NCBI GenBank assembly: GCA_016794765.1
Contig: JAEUJG010000412.1
Location: 1-5,407 of the forward strand
From: Spirochaetaceae bacterium
GTDB taxonomy: Bacteria > Spirochaetota > Spirochaetia > Treponematales > Rectinemataceae
DNA: 5,407 nucleotides
Direction: 5' to 3'
Positions 1 through 3,551 of this stretch are shown here, one piece after another. Below the pieces are notes generated by a model, which searched no databases, was not told the origin of the DNA, and saw only the letters and a program-made list of their open reading frames with translations. Each line of letters starts with the position of its first letter. The stretch's first letter is position 1. The translations under genes and the position numbers were made by a program.

Positions 1-160
1 CCACGGGGGGCGCCCACCCTGGCATGCCCCGGGCGGGCGGGGGCGTGCGCCGCCAAAACCCCCCACGCACGGTTGGTCGTTTTTGCCCGCGCCACCCGTC
101 GTCCCGCCGCTCCCCGGAGCGTGCTTCGCCGGGCATTGGCCAACCACGCCGCGCCGTTTC

Positions 161-181
161 GCGGCGGGCGCTTCCCGCCGC
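161..181. repeat. Inverted repeat, 8-bp perfect stem
   Basis: GCGGCGGG at 161-168 and CCCGCCGC at 174-181 are perfectly complementary around the 5-nt loop CGCTT. No U tract follows on either strand, so it is not a textbook intrinsic terminator. Confidence 0.6.
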
Positions 182-194
182 CCTCCGCGGGAAC

Positions 195-220
195 GGGGAG
201 CGGCAGGCACGCGGCTCCCC
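195..220. repeat. Inverted repeat, 7-bp perfect stem
   Basis: GGGGAGC at 195-201 pairs with GCTCCCC at 214-220 across a 12-nt loop. It abuts the next palindromic element directly, so the two could stack as consecutive hairpins in an RNA. Confidence 0.45.
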
Positions 221-240
221 CTCGGCCGAGCCTCCTCGGC
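221..240. repeat. Palindrome CTCGGCCGAG overlapping a 6-bp hairpin
   Basis: CTCGGCCGAG at 221-230 is a perfect 10-bp palindrome. GCCGAG at 225-230 also pairs with CTCGGC at 235-240 around the tetraloop CCTC. The two pairings share bases and so exclude each other. Confidence 0.5.
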
Positions 241-295
241 GCTCCGCGCCTGCGGGGTCTCGGCCTGCCCCCACTTCTTTAGCGCGGCCGTTTGG

Positions 296-314
296 ATGGG
301 GGCAGATCCCCCAT
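296..314. repeat. Inverted repeat, 7-bp perfect stem (ATGGGGG/CCCCCAT)
   Basis: ATGGGGG at 296-302 and CCCCCAT at 308-314 are perfectly complementary around the 5-nt loop CAGAT. This is the clearest hairpin of the left intergenic region, because its arms are not simply alternating G and C. No T run follows on either strand, so a terminator role is not supported. Confidence 0.6.
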
Positions 315-341
315 ACCCCCTCGCGGCGCTCATCGAATCGC

Positions 342-362
342 GCCTGAGTCCCTCGCTCAGGC
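342..362. repeat. Inverted repeat, 7-bp perfect stem (GCCTGAG/CTCAGGC)
   Basis: GCCTGAG at 342-348 pairs with CTCAGGC at 356-362 around a 7-nt loop. The left arm lies in the 10-bp direct repeat CGCGCCTGAG (339-348), which recurs at 383-392. A near-palindrome with AGCGG and CCGCT arms follows at 391-406. Confidence 0.5.
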
Positions 363-420
363 CTCCTTTAGGCGGCGCTTCGCGCGCCTGAGCGGTGGCC
401 TCCGCTACCCCCACTTATCC

Positions 421-440
421 CTCCGTGGCTCCGTGGTGAA
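421..440. repeat. Tandem CTCCGTGG repeat followed by TGAA
   Basis: Two adjacent copies of CTCCGTGG (421-428 and 429-436) are followed by TGAA. Read on the minus strand this is TTCACCACGGAGCCACGGAG, 16 bp past the stop codon of the lipoprotein gene. From memory, closely similar sequences (variants of ACCACAGAGACACAGAG) are scattered through intergenic DNA of many environmental bacteria. I know of no established function. The tandem repeat is seen directly; the link to a dispersed family is recollection. Confidence 0.5.
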
Positions 441-456
441 TGGGTAAAGGCCTCCC

Positions 457-1281
457 TCAGCGCGAGGCTTCCAGCCGCTTGCCGTTCGGCGCGCGGGGAG
501 GGAAGTAGCGTTCCTCCACCCAGGTTTTCCAGCCCGCCTCGAAGGCGGCCTCCGTCAGGCCGAGTGAGGCGCCAAGGTCGCCGCCGTTCCGGACGAGCTC
601 CAGGACCTTCGGCATGCCCCAGGTTTCCTTGAGGTAGGCGAGGAGGAGGTAGCCCACCTCGTAGATCGAGCCGCGGTCGTCGTTGAAGTCCTCGCCGAGT
701 TCGGCGAGGGTGGGGTAGTCGCCCGCGGCCAGGTAGTCGAGGCGCCGCGGATCCTTGAACTCGCCGTTTTCGTAGAGGGCCAAGGCCTCCCAGAGCCAGC
801 GCGGGCGGTTCGTGAAGCGGCGGTTCTGGAGGAGAGAGACCGTGTGCGCGTATTCGTGCGTCGCGATTTCGGGCGCGTCGGCGACGTTGAGGAGCTCGAG
901 GCGGTAGGGGCCGACGATGCTGCCGGTGGAGCCCGAATAGGCCGCGCCGATGGTGGCCGCCTGCGAGTTTTCGTAGTCCCGCGCGTAGCCCCAGAGGTGG
1001 ACCGTCCTCGTGCCGAGCCTGTCCGCCTCGACGCCGAGGTCCGCGGCGATGCGCGCGGCGTTCGCCTCGAGCCGCTGCAGGACCGCCTCGCCGTCGCTCT
1101 TCGGGACGCCGTCGTGGAGGATGAGGGTGAAGCCGCTCCCCGAAAGGCGCCGCTCCGCGCCCCGAGCCGGGCGCCCCGCCCCGCAGGCGGCGAGCGCCGC
1201 GAGTGACGCCGTGAGCGCAGCCGCCAGGAGCAAGCCCGGCGCGGGCCCGGCGATCACGCCCTTGCGGATGACACGCGGCAT
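457..1281 (-). CDS. Lipoprotein with HExxH zinc metallopeptidase motif (peptidase MA-like)
   Basis: This 274-residue protein is a probable secreted, lipid-anchored zinc peptidase; its substrate is unknown. The start has basic residues (RVIRK) and a hydrophobic stretch at about residues 14-32, ending in the lipobox LAAC with Cys33 as the predicted lipidated residue. The motif HEYAH lies at 142-146 in the context ATHEYAHTVSL. A second conserved-looking segment, RWLWEALALYENGE (161-174), follows 19 residues later. Glu165 there is the likely third zinc ligand, as in gluzincins of the peptidase MA-like group, where a WLxEGxA-type motif follows HExxH. The ATG is preceded on the minus strand by AGGGAGG and AAGGGGG, a plausible ribosome binding site. 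The gene diverges from the YcxB-like gene and shares its promoter region. Length and architecture suit a single-domain peptidase with nothing obviously missing. A non-catalytic role cannot be excluded, but both zinc-ligand motifs are intact. Confidence 0.85.
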   Translation of the reverse strand: MPRVIRKGVIAGPAPGLLLAAALTASLAALAACGAGRPARGAERRLSGSGFTLILHDGVPKSDGEAVLQRLEANAARIAADLGVEADRLGTRTVHLWGYARDYENSQAATIGAAYSGSTGSIVGPYRLELLNVADAPEIATHEYAHTVSLLQNRRFTNRPRWLWEALALYENGEFKDPRRLDYLAAGDYPTLAELGEDFNDDRGSIYEVGYLLLAYLKETWGMPKVLELVRNGGDLGASLGLTEAAFEAGWKTWVEERYFPPRAPNGKRLEASR

Positions 1282-1317
1282 CGTTCCCCCTTGCCTCCCT
1301 TTCGGGCGCCCCGGGCC

Positions 1318-1346
1318 GCCCTTCGGATGAACTTCATCCTAAGGGC
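1318..1346. promoter_or_regulatory. 29-bp near-perfect palindrome, candidate operator
   Basis: The left arm is GCCCTT-C-GGATGAA (1318-1331), the centre is C at 1332, and the right arm is TTCATCC-T-AAGGGC (1333-1346). Thirteen of the fourteen arm positions are complementary; the only mismatch is 1324 against 1340. It lies 36 bp upstream of the lipoprotein start and covers the candidate -10 box of that gene's promoter. A dimeric repressor bound here would block lipoprotein transcription and could also affect the divergent gene. It could instead form a hairpin in the lipoprotein leader RNA. The symmetry is seen directly; the operator role is inferred. Confidence 0.6.
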
Positions 1347-1365
1347 ACCGGCGCCGCGGGCGCAA
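1336..1365 (-). promoter_or_regulatory. Candidate sigma70-type promoter for the lipoprotein gene
   Basis: Read on the minus strand, TTGCGC (1360-1365) and TAGGAT (1336-1341) match the -35 and -10 consensus at four of six positions each, with an 18-bp spacer. Transcription would start near 1329, giving a leader of about 48 nt. The -10 box lies inside the palindrome at 1318-1346. Confidence 0.35.
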
Positions 1366-1392
1366 GGGCGGAGAGCGGCGGGACGCTTCGCC

Positions 1393-1422
1393 TTGACCCC
1401 GGCGAGCCTTCGCGGCTATCGT
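1393..1422 (+). promoter_or_regulatory. Candidate sigma70-type promoter for the YcxB-like gene
   Basis: TTGACC (1393-1398) matches the -35 consensus at five of six positions. TATCGT (1417-1422) matches the -10 consensus at four of six, with an 18-bp spacer. Transcription would begin near 1429, leaving about 34 nt before the ATG at 1463. A GTG at 1421 that would extend the reading frame sits inside this -10 box, which argues against its use as a start codon. Confidence 0.45.
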
Positions 1423-1462
1423 GGCCCGAGCCGCACAAGCCCGACTTCCAGGAGCGCCTCCG

Positions 1463-2041
1463 ATGGACATCGCTTTTTCCTACGACCTCGACTGGGACGA
1501 CTACCTCGATTCCCAGATGACCCACAACCGCCATTCGGAGGCGGTCAAGCGCGGCATCCGGAAGACGAGGACCGGCATGCTGAGTTTCTACGTCTTCGTC
1601 CTCCTCGTCCTCTACCCGGCGCTGGCTTCCCCCGTTCGGGCGATCGTCCTTTGCGCGGTCTTCGCGCTCGGCGCCGCGCACATCGCCCTCGTCCCCAAGC
1701 TCTACGAGCTCAGGGTCGCGCGCCTGTCGCGAAGGCTCATCAAGCGCGCGAGCTCGGACAAGGCGATCGGGCCCAAGAAGCTCGTCGTCAAGGACGGGCA
1801 GGTGAGCTGCAAGGCCAAGTCCGGGACGATCCGGATCGAGATCGCCGCGGTGACGGAGCTCCTCGAGTCCGAGCGGAACTTTTTCGTCTTCTTCGGCGAG
1901 GCCGCGCCCGTCATCTTCCCCAAGGAGGCGGAGGGGGACCGGGAAGGGCCGAGGAGCGTCTTCGAGCTGCTCAAGGAACAAAAGGCCGCGTACGAGGCCG
2001 AGGCCGATACCAAGGCCGAAGCCGGGTCCGCCCCGGTCTAG
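1463..2041 (+). CDS. YcxB-like two-helix membrane protein
   Basis: This 192-residue protein probably sits in the inner membrane; its function is unknown. The ATG at 1463 is chosen because AGGAG (1450-1454) lies 8 nt upstream; an in-frame GTG at 1421 falls within the candidate promoter. The order of parts is a short polar N-terminus with an FSYDLDWDDYLD segment (5-16), basic residues at 29-36, two hydrophobic segments at about 38-55 and 58-78, a basic stretch (84-106), then a beta-rich domain. That domain contains LVVKDGQVSCKAKSG (107-121), a segment around ITELLES-type residues 129-136, and FVFFGEAAPVIFPKEA (141-156). Two helices followed by a domain ending in a hydrophobic-FPK motif is typical of YcxB-like proteins, which are widespread and uncharacterised. 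The last 20 residues are Ala/Glu-rich and probably disordered. It stands alone on this strand and converges with padR. Family assignment is by eye. Confidence 0.75.
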   Translation: MDIAFSYDLDWDDYLDSQMTHNRHSEAVKRGIRKTRTGMLSFYVFVLLVLYPALASPVRAIVLCAVFALGAAHIALVPKLYELRVARLSRRLIKRASSDKAIGPKKLVVKDGQVSCKAKSGTIRIEIAAVTELLESERNFFVFFGEAAPVIFPKEAEGDREGPRSVFELLKEQKAAYEAEADTKAEAGSAPV

Positions 2042-2052
2042 CCGCCGGCGGC
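2041..2052. repeat. 12-bp perfect palindrome at the convergent 3' ends
   Basis: GCCGCCGGCGGC at 2041-2052 starts on the last base of the YcxB-like stop codon and is followed by GTTT. With only about 4 bp of stem around a 4-nt loop and three T residues, it is at best a weak plus-strand terminator. The remaining 39 bp before the padR stop show no better candidate. Confidence 0.3.
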
Positions 2053-2091
2053 GTTTGGGCGGTCGGCGGGGGAGCCTTGGTTCTTCCTCCC

Positions 2092-2631
2092 TCAACCCGT
2101 ATCGGCGATTCGCAGGAAATCGGCCAGAGAGCCGGCGAAAAAGAGCTCCGCGCGGGCCTTCATGAGGATGCGCTCCGCGGCCAGGCGCTCGTAGGTCGCC
2201 GCCCGCCCGCCGCCGCGCGCCTCCCGGGCCACGCGGTCCGCCAGCGCCTCGTGCTCCGCCAAGCGTTTCCGCCTCAGCTCGAGGAGGGCCACCGCGCGGC
2301 GGGCGGGCAGGGCGCGCAGGCAGGCCACCGCGATGTTGAGCGGGTTCCGGTAGGTGCGGGGCTCGGCCAGCTCGGCGGAGAGCGTCTCCTCGAAGCTTCG
2401 TCGCCCCGCCTTCGTGATCGCGTAGAACTTGCGGTTTCGGCGCCGTTTCTTCTCCCCGTAGCGCGCGACGAGGCCTTCCTCGGCCAACCGCGCCAGCGCG
2501 CGGTAGACGCTGCCGTGCGTGACGCTTTCCCAGGAGACGATGCCGGCGCCCGTGAAGCGCCGCGCGAGCTCGAGGCCATAGGTCACGCCGCCGCGGTAGA
2601 GTTCCGCCAGGATGAAGGTCTTGAGGGACAT
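2092..2631 (-). CDS. PadR-family winged-helix transcriptional regulator
   Basis: This 179-residue protein is a probable dimeric DNA-binding repressor of the PadR family. The ATG at 2631 is preferred over upstream in-frame starts because GGAG lies 6 nt before it and family homology begins immediately with SLKTFILAELYRGGVTYGLELARRF. The winged-helix domain spans about residues 2-85. It shows the YGLEL helix (18-22), the recognition-helix region THGSVYRALARLAEEGLV (38-55), and a wing rich in Arg/Lys ending in RKFYAITKAGRRSFEE (67-82), which closely matches the usual Y-x-I-T-x-x-G pattern. Residues 95-175 form a helical C-terminal domain of the longer PadR subfamily, with Arg/Glu-rich helices likely used for dimerisation. 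PadR proteins often repress their own gene and neighbouring transport or stress genes; the ligand here cannot be read from sequence. A candidate promoter and an 18-bp dyad lie upstream, consistent with autoregulation. Confidence 0.92.
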   Translation of the reverse strand: MSLKTFILAELYRGGVTYGLELARRFTGAGIVSWESVTHGSVYRALARLAEEGLVARYGEKKRRRNRKFYAITKAGRRSFEETLSAELAEPRTYRNPLNIAVACLRALPARRAVALLELRRKRLAEHEALADRVAREARGGGRAATYERLAAERILMKARAELFFAGSLADFLRIADTG

Positions 2632-2658
2632 GGGCCGCTCCGGCGCCGGGAACGGTGG

Positions 2659-2689
2659 AGCTGCCTGCCGGCGCCAATTCCAGCTGCCT
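2659..2689. repeat. Direct repeat AGCTGCCT x2 near the padR transcription start
   Basis: AGCTGCCT occurs at 2659-2666 and 2682-2689, 23 bp apart, about two helical turns. Both lie in the padR leader, close to the predicted transcription start near 2686. They could be paired regulator half-sites or chance. Confidence 0.25.
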
Positions 2690-2692
2690 TGT

Positions 2693-2721
2693 AGTCTAGG
2701 TCCGGAGCGCCGCGGCGGCAA
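2693..2721 (-). promoter_or_regulatory. Candidate sigma70-type promoter for padR
   Basis: Read on the minus strand, TTGCCG (2716-2721) and TAGACT (2693-2698) each match the consensus at four of six positions with an ideal 17-bp spacer. Transcription would begin near 2686, giving a leader of about 55 nt. This suggests padR can be transcribed independently of the methyltransferase gene 181 bp upstream. Confidence 0.35.
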
Positions 2722-2728
2722 TAGGGCT

Positions 2729-2746
2729 GTTGCGCCTATGCGCAAC
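2729..2746. promoter_or_regulatory. Perfect 18-bp dyad, candidate PadR operator
   Basis: GTTGCGC (2729-2735) and GCGCAAC (2740-2746) are perfectly complementary around CTAT. The dyad ends 7 bp upstream of the candidate padR -35 box. A second, overlapping pairing is possible between ATAGG (2721-2725) and CCTAT (2735-2739). It lies 66 bp past the methyltransferase stop, but no T run follows on the minus strand, so an operator is favoured over a terminator. Confidence 0.5.
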
Positions 2747-2812
2747 TCGCTTTCCGGCCTTCCGCGGCGACCGGCGCCGGGCTTCGGGGCGGCGGAGGCG
2801 GCGATCGGCGGG

Positions 2813-3538
2813 TCAGGGCCTGGAGCAGAGGGCGAAGTAGTGGCAGCCGAAGCCGTCTTCGAAGAGGTCGTAGGTGTGGCGGAGCTTTTCGACGCGGAAG
2901 CCCGCGACGGCCAGGACCTTCCGCAGGCTCGCCTCGTCCGAGTAGTAGTGGGGGATCTCGACCTCGGGCCCTTCGGTCTTGAGGATGGTGTTGTCGTCCA
3001 GGCGGGGATGCCGGCCCGAGGCGAAGCTCGGGCTTTCCTTGGAACAGAAGGTCGCGTAGAGCTCGCCGCCGGGGCGGACCACGCGGCCCATCTCCGCCAG
3101 GATGCCGCCGATGCCGGCGGAATCGGTGTGCGAGACGACGTGGTAGGCGAAGAGGCAGTCGAAGGCGCCGTCGGGGAAGGGTAGGGCCGCCATGTCGCAG
3201 ACGGCCGTCTTCAGGGACAGGCCCCGCGCCGCGGCCTTTTCTTCGGTCTTGGCGACGGCGAGGGGCGAGAGGTCGACGGCCGCCACCTCGAAGCCTCGCT
3301 CCGCGAAGAGGACGGCGTTGCGCCCGAGGCCGCAGCCCAGGTCGAGGACGCGGCGGAAGCCCTTCGCCGCCCAACGCGCCGCGGGGTAGTAGAGGTCCTC
3401 GGCGGCCTCCTCCCAGACGGGATCGGTGGACAGCTCCCAGCTCCAGGCCTTGGGGCCCGGGGAGGGGGTCGTCGCCCGGGAGGGCGCCGCGCCGGCCGGG
3501 GCGCCGGCTGCGCCCGACCCAGCTTCGATGCCGCCCAA
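2813..3538 (-). CDS. Class I SAM-dependent methyltransferase
   Basis: This 241-residue protein is a probable soluble methyltransferase using S-adenosylmethionine; its substrate is unknown. The start is TTG at 3538, supported by GGAGGG 5 nt upstream and by the absence of a better in-frame start. Residues 1-30 are Ala/Gly/Pro-rich and likely disordered. The Rossmann-like fold runs from about residue 60. Motif I is VLDLGCGLGRN (64-74), the acidic end of strand beta2 is VDLS (88-91, Asp89), CDMAALPFPDGAFDCLFAYHVVSH (114-137) covers motifs II and III, and RVVRPGGELYATF (152-164) is the following strand and turn. The pattern resembles small-molecule methyltransferases of the Methyltransf_11/25 type rather than DNA or rRNA enzymes. 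The C-terminus (about 180-241) has an HYYS segment and a terminal CHYFALC strand. The gene begins 13 bp after the coiled-coil gene stops, so the two are probably co-transcribed. Confidence 0.9.
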   Translation of the reverse strand: MGGIEAGSGAAGAPAGAAPSRATTPSPGPKAWSWELSTDPVWEEAAEDLYYPAARWAAKGFRRVLDLGCGLGRNAVLFAERGFEVAAVDLSPLAVAKTEEKAAARGLSLKTAVCDMAALPFPDGAFDCLFAYHVVSHTDSAGIGGILAEMGRVVRPGGELYATFCSKESPSFASGRHPRLDDNTILKTEGPEVEIPHYYSDEASLRKVLAVAGFRVEKLRHTYDLFEDGFGCHYFALCSRP

Positions 3539-3551
3539 CGCGTCCCTCCGC
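3539..3551 (-). promoter_or_regulatory. Ribosome binding site deciding the TTG start of the methyltransferase
   Basis: The whole gap between the coiled-coil stop and the TTG codon is 13 nt and contains GGAGGG (3544-3549) with a 5-nt spacer. This strong site supports the unusual TTG start and independent translation initiation within one transcript. Confidence 0.6.

Larger units (their letters stand above)
1..456. other. Hairpin-rich intergenic region, no gene supported
   Basis: I see no credible gene here. Overlapping reading frames stay open on the plus strand, but their translations are runs of Arg, Pro, Ala and Gly with no recognisable domain and no convincing ribosome binding site, which is expected in DNA this rich in GC. 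What is present is an unusual density of short inverted repeats, at about 161-181, 195-220, 225-240, 296-314, 342-362 and 391-406. There are also short direct repeats: CGCGCCTGAG at 339-348 and 383-392, CCCCCACTT at 268-276 and 408-416, and CTCCGTGG twice in tandem at 421-436. Part of this lies downstream of the minus-strand lipoprotein gene and could form its 3' untranslated region. The text looks like a dispersed intergenic repeat or a structured RNA rather than a decayed gene, but that is inference. Confidence 0.6.

Noticed and set aside
24..391. Three overlapping plus-strand reading frames of 69-107 codons
   Set aside because: Their translations are Arg/Pro/Ala/Gly-rich without domains, they overlap in different frames, and they cross the hairpin cluster. 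GC-rich DNA has few stop codons by chance.
1421..1462. GTG start at 1421 for the YcxB-like protein
   Set aside because: It lies within the candidate -10 box, has no good ribosome binding site, and adds 14 residues not expected for the family. The ATG at 1463 has AGGAG upstream.
1334..2677. Long minus-strand frame of 447 codons
   Set aside because: It is antisense to the YcxB-like gene and out of frame with padR, whose winged-helix sequence is unmistakable in the neighbouring frame. Its composition is a Pro/Arg/Gly-rich shadow.
1291..2694. Long plus-strand frame of 467 codons
   Set aside because: It runs through the divergent promoter region, overlaps the well-supported YcxB-like gene in another frame and lies antisense to padR. 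The translation is low-complexity with no recognisable motif.
2632..2745. Upstream extension of PadR to an in-frame start at 2745
   Set aside because: The extra 38 residues are not PadR-like, the extension would cover the candidate promoter and part of the dyad, and the ATG at 2631 has a GGAG site at proper spacing.
2640..2780. Repeated CCGGCGCC octamers around the padR promoter (2640, 2668, 2771)
   Set aside because: The same octamer also appears at 1348 and inside padR, so it is common in this GC-rich DNA and not specific to the promoter.
2747..2812. Possible terminator after the methyltransferase gene
   Set aside because: CCGGCGCCGG at 2771-2780 is a palindrome, but there is no stem-loop followed by a U tract on the minus strand.
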